DNA of 64,000 nt from Streptomyces griseosporeus. Its GTDB lineage: Bacteria > Actinomycetota > Actinomycetes > Streptomycetales > Streptomycetaceae. Positions 16,826-24,770 of the stretch are shown here, in pieces (position 1 is the stretch's first letter; the number at the start of each line of letters is the position of its first letter). The notes under the pieces were generated by a model that did not search any database, was not told where the DNA came from, and was given only the letters and a program-made list of their open reading frames with translations. The stretch is taken from the NCBI RefSeq assembly GCF_014656055.1, contig NZ_BNBR01000003.1:432482-496481 (forward strand). The letters are read 5' to 3'. Position numbers and translations under genes: made by a program.

Positions 16826-17803
16826 TCAGGCGGAGCGTTTGCGGGGCGCCGTCTTCTTCGCCGAAGCCGCCGTCTTCTTCGTCGTCGACTTCTTCGCCGT
16901 GCTCTTGGCCGTCGTCTTCGCCGGGGTCTTCTTCGCCGCGCTCTTCGCCGCCGGCTTCTTCTCCGACGCCGCCGTCTTCTTCGCGGGCGTCTTCTTCGCG
17001 GCCGCCGTGGTGGCGCCCGCCGTCTCGCCGCGGGACTCCTGGGCCGCTCGGACGCTGTTCTCCAGGGCGGCCATCAGGTCCAGGACCTTGCCGCCCGTGG
17101 CGGGCTCGGGGGCCTCGGGCGGGGCGTGGCCTGCGACCTTCGCGGCGATGACCTCCTCCACCGCCTCCCGGTACTCGTCGTGCAGGTCGTCCAGGTCGAC
17201 CTCGCCGAGCGTGTCCATCAGGGCGTCCGCCAGGTCCAGCTCCTTGTCCCGGACGGTGACACCGGCGTCGGGGGCGACGCCCTCCGGGGAGCGGACCTCG
17301 TCGGGCCAGAGCAGGCCGTGCATGGCGATGGCGTCGCCGACCACCCGCAGCATGCCGAGGCGCTCGCGGCCGCGCAGCGCGTACTTGGCGATCGCCACCC
17401 TGTTGCTGCGTTTGAGGGCCTCGCGCAGCAGGGTGTACGGCTTCGCTGCGGGCGCGCCGCTCGCGGCGAGGTAGTACGCGGCGTCCATCTGGAGCGGGTC
17501 GATCCGGTCGGCCGGCACGAAGGCGACGATCTCGATCGTCTTCGCGGTGGGCAGCGGCAGCCTGGACAGGTCCTCGTCGGTGATCGGGATGATCGAGCCG
17601 TCCGCGTCCTCGTACCCCTTGCCGATCTCCGACTGGGTGACCTCGCGGTCCTCCAGCTCGCAGAACTTGCGGTAGCGGATGCGGCCGCCGTCCTCCGTGT
17701 GGATCTGGCGGAAGGAGATGGAGTGGCTCTCGGTGGCGTTGACGAGCTTGATCGGGATGCTGACCAGGCCGAACGAGATGGCGCCGTTCCATATGGATCT
17801 CAC
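16826..17803 (-). CDS. ku: Bacterial Ku protein (non-homologous end joining)
   Basis: 325 codons. Homodimeric ring that binds double-strand DNA ends and recruits LigD. The Ku core begins RSIWNGAISFGLVSIPIKL and includes RYRKFCELEDREV and the LWPDEVR segment of the family. From about residue 255 the tail is nearly pure Lys/Ala/Thr (KKTPAKK-type repeats), the extended basic C-terminus of some actinobacterial Ku proteins, which binds DNA. GTG at 17803 is chosen because AAAGGA lies seven bases upstream; the GTG two codons earlier is too close to it. Divergent from the LigD polymerase gene across 61 bp, so one short region probably drives both repair genes. Confidence 0.96.
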   Translation of the reverse strand: MRSIWNGAISFGLVSIPIKLVNATESHSISFRQIHTEDGGRIRYRKFCELEDREVTQSEIGKGYEDADGSIIPITDEDLSRLPLPTAKTIEIVAFVPADRIDPLQMDAAYYLAASGAPAAKPYTLLREALKRSNRVAIAKYALRGRERLGMLRVVGDAIAMHGLLWPDEVRSPEGVAPDAGVTVRDKELDLADALMDTLGEVDLDDLHDEYREAVEEVIAAKVAGHAPPEAPEPATGGKVLDLMAALENSVRAAQESRGETAGATTAAAKKTPAKKTAASEKKPAAKSAAKKTPAKTTAKSTAKKSTTKKTAASAKKTAPRKRSA

Positions 17804-17864
17804 GTGCACATCCTTTCGGTCGGTTCGTCCCGTTTTGTTACGACTTCCATGGGATTCTCATCGT

Positions 17865-18746
17865 ATGACGCCGATCACAGAGGTGGAGGGGCGACGGATC
17901 GCTCTGAGCAACCTGGAGAAGGTGCTGTATCCGGCGACCGGGTTCACCAAGGGCGAGGTGCTGCACTACTACGCCACCACCGCCGGGGCACTCCTGCCCC
18001 ACCTGCGGGATCGGCCCGTTTCCTTCCTGCGCTATCCGGACGGCCCGGACGGGCAGGTGTTCTTCGCCAAGAACGTTCCGCCGGGTACGCCCGACTGGGT
18101 CACGACCGCCGAGGTGGGGCGGGTGGCGGGGGTGGCGCGGATGGTGTGCGTCCAGGATCTGCCGAGCCTGATGTGGGCGGCGAACCTGGTCACCGAGTTC
18201 CACACCCACCAGTGGGTGGTGCAGGCGCAGGACCTGGCCGACCGGATCGTCTTCGACCTCGACCCGGGCGCGCCCGCGACCGTCGTGGAGTGCTGCGAGG
18301 TCGCGCTGTGGCTGCGGGAGCGGCTGGCGGCGGACGGGATCGAGGCGTACGCGAAGACCTCCGGGTCCAAGGGGCTGCACCTGCTGGCGGCGGTGCGCGG
18401 CTCGTCCTCCGAACAGGTGTCGGAGTACGCCAAACGGCTCGCGGTGGAGGCGGAGAAGGCCATGCCGCGGCTCGCGCTGCACCGTATGACGCGCAGCCTG
18501 CGGCCCGGGAAGGTCTTCGTCGACTGGAGCCAGAACGCGGCCCGCAAGACCACGGCCGCGCCCTACACGCTGCGCGCCCGCGTCCGGCCCTGGGTGTCCG
18601 CGCCGGTGACCTGGGAGGAGATCGAGGACTGCCGGGACGCGGCCCAGCTGACCTTCACCGCGCCCGACCTCGCCCCCCGGCTGCAGGACTACGGCGATCT
18701 GCTGGCGCCGCTGCTGGACGAGGGGCGGGCGGGGCGGCTGCCGTAG
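17865..18746 (+). CDS. LigD-type polymerase/primase, stand-alone
   Basis: 293 codons; archaeo-eukaryotic primase-fold polymerase that fills or extends ends during end joining, usually with ribonucleotides. Seen are the N-terminal LSNLEKVLYPATGFTKGEV, the 5'-phosphate-side residues of FAKNVPPGTPDWV, the metal-binding pair in FDLDPG, the SGSKGLHLL box and FVDWSQNAARKTTAAPYTLRA. Only the polymerase domain is present; no ligase or 3'-phosphoesterase domain follows, so a separate ligase must act with it. ATG at 17865. Diverges from ku. Confidence 0.95.
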   Translation: MTPITEVEGRRIALSNLEKVLYPATGFTKGEVLHYYATTAGALLPHLRDRPVSFLRYPDGPDGQVFFAKNVPPGTPDWVTTAEVGRVAGVARMVCVQDLPSLMWAANLVTEFHTHQWVVQAQDLADRIVFDLDPGAPATVVECCEVALWLRERLAADGIEAYAKTSGSKGLHLLAAVRGSSSEQVSEYAKRLAVEAEKAMPRLALHRMTRSLRPGKVFVDWSQNAARKTTAAPYTLRARVRPWVSAPVTWEEIEDCRDAAQLTFTAPDLAPRLQDYGDLLAPLLDEGRAGRLP

Positions 18747-18764
18747 GCCGGCTCGCGCAGGCGG

Positions 18765-18822
18765 GCCGTGGCCTCAGAGGCGCGGCGAGGTGTGCCGTGG
18801 CCTCAGAGGCGCGCCCAGGTGT
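18765..18822. repeat. 29-bp tandem duplication at the 3' end of the NERD gene
   Basis: Units 18765-18793 and 18794-18822 differ at only two bases. The second unit contains the last codons and the stop of the minus-strand NERD gene; the first lies beyond its stop. Confidence 0.88.
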
Positions 18823-19606
18823 GCCGGTCGCGGGCCATGCCGTGCAGGGCCTCCACGTCCGCCGGTTTCAGTACGCCGCCCAGGCGGCTCAAGGCCGGCA
18901 GGTCCGTGTCGGGCAGGACGCGGACCTCGCGCGGCGGCGCGGTGAACCCGATGTCCGCCGGGCCGACCAGGGCCAGGACCGGGTGGACCTCGGCGGTCAG
19001 GGCGTAGGAGGCGCGGTCCGCGTCGGCGCGGACGCGGCGCAGCAGGGGTCCGGCCTCGCGGCGGCCCAGCGTCACCAGGGGGTCGGCGACCCGGACCCGC
19101 TGCTTACGGGCGTACAGCGCGTGTACGGCGAACAGGCCGCCGGGGCCGATCAGCAGATGGTGGATGCGGTCGCCGCCCGGGAGCGGCAGGGAGTGCAGGG
19201 CGTGCCAGCCAGCGCCGTCCAGCCCGTCCAGGGCCTCCCCCACGGTCTGCTCGGCCGCGAGGGCGCGGCGGCGCGGGTCGGGGCGCAGCCGGTGGGCGGG
19301 GCCCGGGTCGCGGTCGAGGGCGACGAGCAGGGCCTCGCCGGGGCGGTTGGGCGCCAGGTCGTCGTCCGGGTGGAGGGCGAGCAGCGCCAGCTCCGCCGGG
19401 GTCGGCACGGGCGGCGGGCCCACGGTGACCTGCCCGGTGAGGAAGGGGTCGAGCGCCGCCATCACCTCCTCGCGCTGGTCCTCGCTGAGCAGGTTCACCC
19501 GGGCGGTCTCCCGGTCGTACCAGGCGACGTTCCCGCCGTCGGTGCGGCAGACGTACAGCCGTTCGCGGCCGTGCCGCCAGGTCGGTATGACGCGCAGTCG
19601 GCTCAT
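18803..19606 (-). CDS. NERD (nuclease-related) domain protein
   Basis: 267 codons. The central part carries the restriction-endonuclease-like core of NERD proteins: a helix with EQTVGEALDGL, the beta-strands HALHSLPLPGGDRIHHLLIGPGGLFAVHA and the following basic strand RKQRVRV. The Asp in GGDRIHHLLIG and the residue pattern after it fit the PD-(D/E)xK-like site, though the second acidic position (usually E/D-x-K) reads as ALYARK and may be degraded. N-terminal 100 residues are a separate Arg/Pro-rich region. ATG at 19606. It sits between the end-joining genes and the phosphatase, with its promoter in the TTCGAG repeat region. A DNA-processing role is inferred from fold and context only. Confidence 0.72.
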   Translation of the reverse strand: MSRLRVIPTWRHGRERLYVCRTDGGNVAWYDRETARVNLLSEDQREEVMAALDPFLTGQVTVGPPPVPTPAELALLALHPDDDLAPNRPGEALLVALDRDPGPAHRLRPDPRRRALAAEQTVGEALDGLDGAGWHALHSLPLPGGDRIHHLLIGPGGLFAVHALYARKQRVRVADPLVTLGRREAGPLLRRVRADADRASYALTAEVHPVLALVGPADIGFTAPPREVRVLPDTDLPALSRLGGVLKPADVEALHGMARDRHTWARL

Positions 19607-19679
19607 GCACCATCACCCCTCGACCATGGGAACAGGCGGGGTGCTGCACGGGCAAGAAGGCGGCTACCTTTGGAAGGAC

Positions 19680-19761
19680 TTCGAGGCGCTTCGAGTACTT
19701 TGAGGACTTCGAGGACTTCGAGGGAGGTCGCACGGCTTCGAGCGGCTTCGAGGGCTTCGCA
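19680..19761. repeat. Array of TTCGAG repeats in the divergent promoter region
   Basis: Hexamer TTCGAG (usually preceded by A/G-C and followed by G) at 19680, 19690, 19708, 19717, 19737 and 19747, with single-step variants at 19699 (TTTGAG) and 19756 (TTCGCA). Spacings are 9-10 bp with one gap of 20, close to one helical turn. The array lies between the divergent NERD (starting 19606) and phosphatase (starting 19794) genes. Confidence 0.85.
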
Positions 19762-19793
19762 GTGGCCGGCGGCGGGCGGTTGGGGAGGCGCGG

Positions 19794-20300
19794 TTGCGTA
19801 CCCGCAGGAAGCAACCCGACGTACCGGCCCCGGACAGTCCCTGGGACGAGATCGTGCCCGGCCTGTGGATGGGCGGGCACCAGTTCCGGGGGCGCACGGG
19901 GCAGGTGGAGTTCGCGGTGGTCCGGGACGAGTTCGAGCTGGTGCAGACGCTGCTGCGGCTGCCGGGGCACGGGCCGGACCCGGGGGTGGAGCACCAGGTG
20001 TGGCCCATCCCGGACGGGCCGCTGGACGGCACCCAGCTGGCGGGCGTGATCCGGCTCGCGGAGGCGGCGTGCGAGGCGCTGGACGGCGGGCGGCGGGTGC
20101 TCGTGCGCTGCTGGCACGGGTACAACCGGTCGGCGCTGGTCGTCGCGCACGCGCTGATCCGGCGGGGGCACGCGCCCGACGAGGCGATCCGGCTGATACG
20201 GTCCCGTCGCTCGCCGTGGGCCCTGCACAACGAGCTGTTCGTGGCGTACCTGCGGGCCGGGCTGCCGACGGCGCGGCTGCTGGAGGAGCTGGCGGAGTAG
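19794..20300 (+). CDS. Dual-specificity / protein-tyrosine phosphatase-like protein
   Basis: 168 codons. Contains the phosphatase loop C-x5-R as VRCWHGYNRSALV at about residues 102-114, with the general-acid Asp probably in PIPDGPLDG upstream, and the short N-terminal DEIVPGLWMGG typical of this family. It would act on phosphoprotein or another phospho-ester in the cytoplasm; no signal peptide. Start TTG at 19794, five bases after GGGAGG; no ATG/GTG alternative fits the conserved N-terminus. It faces the TTCGAG array. Confidence 0.85.
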   Translation: MRTRRKQPDVPAPDSPWDEIVPGLWMGGHQFRGRTGQVEFAVVRDEFELVQTLLRLPGHGPDPGVEHQVWPIPDGPLDGTQLAGVIRLAEAACEALDGGRRVLVRCWHGYNRSALVVAHALIRRGHAPDEAIRLIRSRRSPWALHNELFVAYLRAGLPTARLLEELAE

Positions 20301-20462
20301 GTTCGCCAGCCGGTCGGTCCACCGGTCGCCCGGTCGGTCGGTCTGTCGGCCGCTTCGTCGACCAGCCGGTCGGGGTGGGCCTGCCGCGGTCGGTCAGCAA
20401 AAAGGACTTACCTACGAATATCGTGTACGGGGCCGTCGTACCCCACGAACCACAGGAGCCCC

Positions 20463-21251
20463 GTGCCCCGCAGCCGACGTTCGCGTGCCGCTCTCGCCGT
20501 CCTGGCCGTCGCCGGGCTGCTGGCGACCGCCACGGCCTGCGGTGACACCGGCGAGCTGCGCGGGGCCGGGGCGACGCCGACCGCGAACGGGCCGGTCCGG
20601 CTGTGGCCGTCGCTGCCGCCCGCCTCCACGCCCGCCTTCGACATCGACGAGGTCAAGCACGAGGCGGTCAAGGGGGTCGCGGTGCCCGGGGACGACATCC
20701 ACCGGGTCGACCCCGTCGCCGTCGTCCGCGCCGAGATCGCGGCGCACCCCAAGGACTACCGGGGGGCGAAGGCGCAGTACCGGGAGACGGCCGCGCGGAT
20801 GGCCGACTGCGGGGCGGGCGGTGAACGGAGCCGGTGTCCGGTGCTGACGCCGTACTACCGGGACCTGACCGGGGACGGGCACGACGAGCTGGCGCTGGGG
20901 TTCCGGCTGCTGCCCGGGCCGCTGACGGCGGTGCGCGTGTACACCGTCGAGAAGCACCGGCTGGTGCTGGTCATGAGCTGGGACGACGCGGTGAGCGCGG
21001 TCGAGCTGGCCGGGCGGTCGCTGATCATCCGGTCGCCGTCGGATGTCGCCGGGTACGACTACCGGCTGCAGTGGACGTGGGATCCCGATCAGAAGACCAT
21101 GCTGCTCACGCATGACGAGATGCTGCGGACCGGGGGGCCGTCTCGGGTGCCTTCTCGGTCGCCGTCGCCGTCGCCTTCGCCGTCGCCGTCGCCGTCGGGT
21201 TCGGCCGGCGTTTCCGGGTCTGCGTCGTCCAGCGCTTCGGGGGCGCAGTGA
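20463..21251 (+). CDS. Secreted lipoprotein, probable partner of the adjacent histidine kinase
   Basis: 262 codons. Basic start, hydrophobic run ALAVLAVAGLLATATAC with a lipobox-like Cys at about residue 26, then a soluble domain with one Cys pair (MADCGAG ... SRCPVL) and VRVYTVEKHRLVLVMSWDDAV. The last 40 residues are a Ser/Pro repeat followed by Gly/Ser/Ala, probably a flexible tail. Start GTG at 20463 with AGGAG just upstream. Its stop overlaps the kinase start (GTGA), so the two are translationally coupled; the lipoprotein may modulate the sensor as CseA does for CseC, but it is not recognisably CseA. Confidence 0.85.
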   Translation: MPRSRRSRAALAVLAVAGLLATATACGDTGELRGAGATPTANGPVRLWPSLPPASTPAFDIDEVKHEAVKGVAVPGDDIHRVDPVAVVRAEIAAHPKDYRGAKAQYRETAARMADCGAGGERSRCPVLTPYYRDLTGDGHDELALGFRLLPGPLTAVRVYTVEKHRLVLVMSWDDAVSAVELAGRSLIIRSPSDVAGYDYRLQWTWDPDQKTMLLTHDEMLRTGGPSRVPSRSPSPSPSPSPSPSGSAGVSGSASSSASGAQ

Positions 21252-22513
21252 GACGGCCCGCGCTGCCCCAGTGGGCCGGGACGCTCGCGGCCAAGGCGGC
21301 GCTGTTCATCACGGTCATGTGCTGTGCGCTCGCCGCGCTGCTCGGCGTACTGGTCCATGTGCAGGTGACCGACCAGACCGTCGGGCAGGCCCGCGAGCTC
21401 GCGCTGGACCGGCTGGCGGACGCCACGGAGGCGTACGAGGCCGGCGACCCCCTCTTTCCCGGCTCCGGCATCGATCCCCCCGGGCTGCCCGCGTCCCTGC
21501 GGGCGCTGGCCGTGGGCGGGGACCGGGGCACGGTCGTCGCCGAGCACCGCGGACGGCCCGTCATGTGGGCGGCCGGCCCGGTGGACCACGGACGGACCAT
21601 CGCCGTCCACGTCGACTACGCCCAGCAGGCCCGCACCATCGAGGCCCTGGACAGCGCCATCCTGTGGTCCTCGGCCCTCGCGATCGGGGCGACGCTGCTC
21701 GTGGGGGCGTTCGCGGTGACCCGGGTGACCCGGCGGCTGCACGCCACCGCGCAGGTCGCGCGGCGGATCAGCGGCGGTGACCTCGACGCCCGGGTGGACG
21801 ATCCGCGGACCCGGGATCCCGACCGGCCGCAGGACGAGGTGGCCGCCGTGGCCGCCGCGCTGGACTCCATGGCCTCCTCGCTGCAGAGCAAGCTGCTCGC
21901 CGAGCAGCGGTTCACCGCGGACGTGGCCCACGAGCTGCGTACGCCGCTGACCGGGCTGCACGCCGCGGCCGAGCTGCTGCCGCCGGGGCGGCCGACGGAG
22001 CTGGTGCGCGACCGGGTCGCGGCGCTGCGCACCCTCACCGAGGACCTGCTGGAGATCTCCCGGCTGGACACCGGGCGGGAACGGCTGGACGTGGACAGCG
22101 AGGAGCTGGGGGCGCTGGCCGAGCGGGTGGTACGGGCGTCGGGGACCCGGACGGAGGTCGTCGTCGTGCGTGACGCGCGGGTCGAGACCGATCGGCGTCG
22201 GCTGGAGCGGGTGCTCGGCAATCTCGTCGCCAACGCGCACCGGCATGGGCGGGGGCCGGTGGTGGTGACCGTGGACGGGCCCTCGGTGACCGTGCGGGAC
22301 CATGGGGACGGGTATCCGGAGTATCTCGTCGCGCACGGGCCGCAGCGGTTCCGTACGGAGGGTGGGGCGAAGGGGCATGGGCTGGGGCTGACCATCGCCG
22401 TGGGGCAGGCGGAGGTGTTGGGGGCGCGGCTGACGTTTGCCAACGCTGCTGATGGGGGTGCGGTTGCTCGGCTTACGTTGCCTGTGGAGGCGCCGGCGGT
22501 TGACGGGGGGTGA
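21248..22513 (+). CDS. Sensor histidine kinase (orphan: no adjacent response regulator)
   Basis: 421 codons, GTG start. Two membrane segments (about residues 13-38 and 130-155) enclose an extracytoplasmic sensor of about 95 residues; then a HAMP domain (RRLHATAQVARRISGGDLDARV), the phosphoacceptor box FTADVAHELRTPLTG with His near residue 226, and an ATPase domain with N-box NLVANAHRHG, D-box VRDHGDG and the GHGLGLTIA loop. Overlaps the lipoprotein gene by four bases. The partner regulator is not in the vicinity. Confidence 0.93.
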   Translation: MRRPALPQWAGTLAAKAALFITVMCCALAALLGVLVHVQVTDQTVGQARELALDRLADATEAYEAGDPLFPGSGIDPPGLPASLRALAVGGDRGTVVAEHRGRPVMWAAGPVDHGRTIAVHVDYAQQARTIEALDSAILWSSALAIGATLLVGAFAVTRVTRRLHATAQVARRISGGDLDARVDDPRTRDPDRPQDEVAAVAAALDSMASSLQSKLLAEQRFTADVAHELRTPLTGLHAAAELLPPGRPTELVRDRVAALRTLTEDLLEISRLDTGRERLDVDSEELGALAERVVRASGTRTEVVVVRDARVETDRRRLERVLGNLVANAHRHGRGPVVVTVDGPSVTVRDHGDGYPEYLVAHGPQRFRTEGGAKGHGLGLTIAVGQAEVLGARLTFANAADGGAVARLTLPVEAPAVDGG

Positions 22514-22551
22514 GGGGGCGCGGTCGGTGGGGTGCCGTCGGTGGAGGTGCC

Positions 22552-22772
22552 GTCGCGGGGCTTCGCCCCGGACCCCGTGTTTCCCACCCGCCCGCCCGTC
22601 TCGGTCGGCCCAACAGGCACCGCCACGGGGCTCCGCCCCGGACCCCCCGCGGGGGCTTCGCCCCCTGCACCCCCCGTTTCCCACCCACCCACCCGACTCG
22701 GTCGGAAAAAGAGGCACCGCCACGGGGCTCCGCCCCGGACCCCAGCGGGGGCTCCGCCCCCTGCACCCCCGT
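22552..22772. repeat. Three G/C-rich palindromic intergenic repeats
   Basis: Units at about 22552-22608 (partial), 22617-22705 and 22714-22772. Each begins with a hairpin GGGGCTCCGCCCC (or TTCG loop) followed by GGACCCC, and the two longer ones add a second hairpin GCGGGGGC-TTCG/TCCG-CCCCCTGCACCCCC. Two units end in ACTCGGTCGG-like sequence. They lie behind the histidine kinase and may serve as its terminator. The whole 22514-22909 gap has no gene. Confidence 0.85.
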
Positions 22773-22909
22773 CAGCACTCCCCCCACCCCGTCACCGCTC
22801 CACCCTCCCCACCCCCGATGGCCCAACGCCACGCGCACACCCCAACCCCCACCCCTAATGTGGCGATTAGTCAGCTTTGACACCTCTGCCCCCTCCTGGA
22901 GGTAACGCC

Positions 22910-23380
22910 ATGTCCCTGCGCTCCGTCCTCACGCGTCTTGCCATAGCCGGTGCCGGTGGTGCCCTGGTCGGTGCCGTTCTCGTCACTCCCGCCGTTGCGG
23001 ACGACGAGTGGGGCAGCGACCCCCAGGCCTCCCAGGCTGGCCAGGACTCCCAGGCCGGCCAGTTCCAAGGGGGCGGCGGCGGGGGCGAGGGAGGGGAGTG
23101 GAAGGAGCACGGACAGAACAGCGAGCACGGCGAGCACGGCAACTCCCGTACTTCCCGGGGCGTCGTCACCGCGAGCACGCTGCTGCTGCGCAGTGCGCCC
23201 AACCGCGGGAGCCAGGTCATCCGTACCGCCCACCGCGGTGAGGTCGTGAACATCTTCTGCCAGACGCAGGGCCAGAGCGTCAACGGCGACCGCCGCTGGT
23301 ACCTGCTCACCGACGGCACCTGGGCGTGGGGCTCGGCCTTCTACATCCGCACCCTCGGTGCGGAACCCCGCTGGTGCTGA
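22910..23380 (+). CDS. Secreted SH3-like (SH3b) domain protein
   Basis: 156 codons. Signal peptide with hydrophobic core LAIAGAGGALVGAVLV and a likely cleavage after VADA-type PAVAD near residue 31. Then about 45 residues of Gln/Gly/His/Glu-rich linker (GGGGGGEGGEW, HGEHGN), and a C-terminal SH3b domain (residues 85-150: TASTLLLRSAPNRGSQVI, GEVVNIFCQTQG, RRWYLLTDGTWAW) that in relatives binds cell wall. ATG at 22910 has GGAGG upstream at ideal spacing. It precedes the RodA/PBP pair and may work at the wall. Confidence 0.85.
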   Translation: MSLRSVLTRLAIAGAGGALVGAVLVTPAVADDEWGSDPQASQAGQDSQAGQFQGGGGGGEGGEWKEHGQNSEHGEHGNSRTSRGVVTASTLLLRSAPNRGSQVIRTAHRGEVVNIFCQTQGQSVNGDRRWYLLTDGTWAWGSAFYIRTLGAEPRWC

Positions 23381-23402
23381 GACATTTGGGTAAGTTCCGG
23401 AC

Positions 23403-24770
23403 ATGACCAAGGCCGGAACCCGAACCGCCGTCGCGGCGGCCGACGCCCCCGCTCCCGCGGTCCGCCTCCCCCGGCGCCGTGGCGTCGAACTCGCGCTCCT
23501 CGTCGTCGCCGTGCTGCTGTCGGTGTGCGGCTACTGCGCCGTCGGTCTCGCCCGCACCGGCACCCTCCCGCCCGGCGCCTTCGGTTACGGCGCCGGGCTC
23601 GGTCTGCTCGCGCTGCTCGCCCATCTGGCCGTGCGGTGGCGGGCGCCGTACGCCGATCCGCTGCTGCTGCCGATCGCGGTGCTGCTCAACGGGCTGGGGC
23701 TGGTGCTCATCTACCGGCTGGACCTGGAGACCCCGAACGACCGGGCCGCGCCCACGCAGCTGGTGTGGTCGGCGCTCGGCGTGGCGCTGTTCGCGTTCGT
23801 CGTCGCCGCGCTGCGCGATCACCGCGTCCTGCAACGCTACAGCTATGTGTGCGTGGCCGCCGCGCTCGCCCTGCTGACGCTGCCGATCCTCTTCCCGGCC
23901 GTCAACGGTGCCCGGATCTGGATCCGGATCGCCGGGTTCTCCATCCAGCCGGGCGAGTTCGCGAAGGTGCTGCTCGCCGTCTTCTTCGCCGCCTACCTGG
24001 CCGCCAACCGCAACGCGCTGGCCTACGCGGGCCGCAGGGTGTGGGGGGTGCAGCTGCCGACGGGGCGGGTGCTCGGCCCGATCGTCACCGTGTGGCTGGT
24101 GAGCGTCGGTGTGCTGGTCCTGGAGCGGGACCTCGGCACCTCGCTGCTCTTCTTCGGGCTGTTCGTCGTGCTCCTCTACGTCGCCACCGGGCGCACCGGC
24201 TGGATCGCCGTCGGCCTGCTGCTCGCCGCGCTCGGCGCGGTCGCCGTCGGACGGCTGGAACCGCATGTGCACGCGCGCGTGGAGGACTGGCTGCACCCCT
24301 TCGCGTCCATCGAGGCGGGTCAGGGACCCAACCAGCTGGCGCAGTCGCTGTTCGCGTTCGCCGCGGGCGGGATGCTCGGCACCGGTCTGGGGCTCGGCCA
24401 CTCGGTCCTCATCGGGTTCGCCGCGAAGTCGGACTTCATCCTGGCCACGGCCGGTGAGGAGCTGGGCCTGGCGGGGCTGTCGGCGATCTTCCTGCTGTAC
24501 GGGCTGCTGGTGGAGCGTGGCTACCGGGCGGGCCTGTCGCTGCGCGAGCCGTTCGGCCGACTGCTCGCGGTCGGACTGGCGTCGATCATCGCGTTGCAGG
24601 TGTTCGTCATCGCGGGGGGCGTCACTGGGCTGATCCCGCTGACCGGCATGGCGATGCCGTTCCTCGCGCAGGGCGGCTCCTCCGTGGTCACCAACTGGGC
24701 GATCGTCGCGCTGCTGATCCGGGTCAGCCACTCGGCCCGCCGCCAGTACGACGGGCAGGTGGCCCCGTGA
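23403..24770 (+). CDS. FtsW/RodA/SpoVE-family peptidoglycan glycosyltransferase
   Basis: 455 codons, about ten membrane segments. SEDS-family glycosyltransferase polymerising lipid II. Family signatures include GARIWIRIAGFSIQPGEFAKV, the ERDLGTSLLFFGLF motif with the catalytic-type Asp, and the C-terminal PLTGMAMPFLAQGGSS. N-terminal 30 residues are a cytoplasmic basic tail. It overlaps the penicillin-binding protein gene by four bases, the usual SEDS-bPBP pairing. It is not the dcw-cluster ftsW by context; a sporulation or elongation paralogue is likely. Confidence 0.95.
   Translation: MTKAGTRTAVAAADAPAPAVRLPRRRGVELALLVVAVLLSVCGYCAVGLARTGTLPPGAFGYGAGLGLLALLAHLAVRWRAPYADPLLLPIAVLLNGLGLVLIYRLDLETPNDRAAPTQLVWSALGVALFAFVVAALRDHRVLQRYSYVCVAAALALLTLPILFPAVNGARIWIRIAGFSIQPGEFAKVLLAVFFAAYLAANRNALAYAGRRVWGVQLPTGRVLGPIVTVWLVSVGVLVLERDLGTSLLFFGLFVVLLYVATGRTGWIAVGLLLAALGAVAVGRLEPHVHARVEDWLHPFASIEAGQGPNQLAQSLFAFAAGGMLGTGLGLGHSVLIGFAAKSDFILATAGEELGLAGLSAIFLLYGLLVERGYRAGLSLREPFGRLLAVGLASIIALQVFVIAGGVTGLIPLTGMAMPFLAQGGSSVVTNWAIVALLIRVSHSARRQYDGQVAP

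Noticed and set aside
19680..19761. CRISPR-like array
   Set aside because: Repeat units of 6-9 bp without unique spacers and without cas genes; it is an operator-like or simple repeat.
20463..22513. CseA/CseC (sigE) system
   Set aside because: Order lipoprotein-kinase is similar, but no sigE and no CseB regulator are present and the proteins are not recognisably those.
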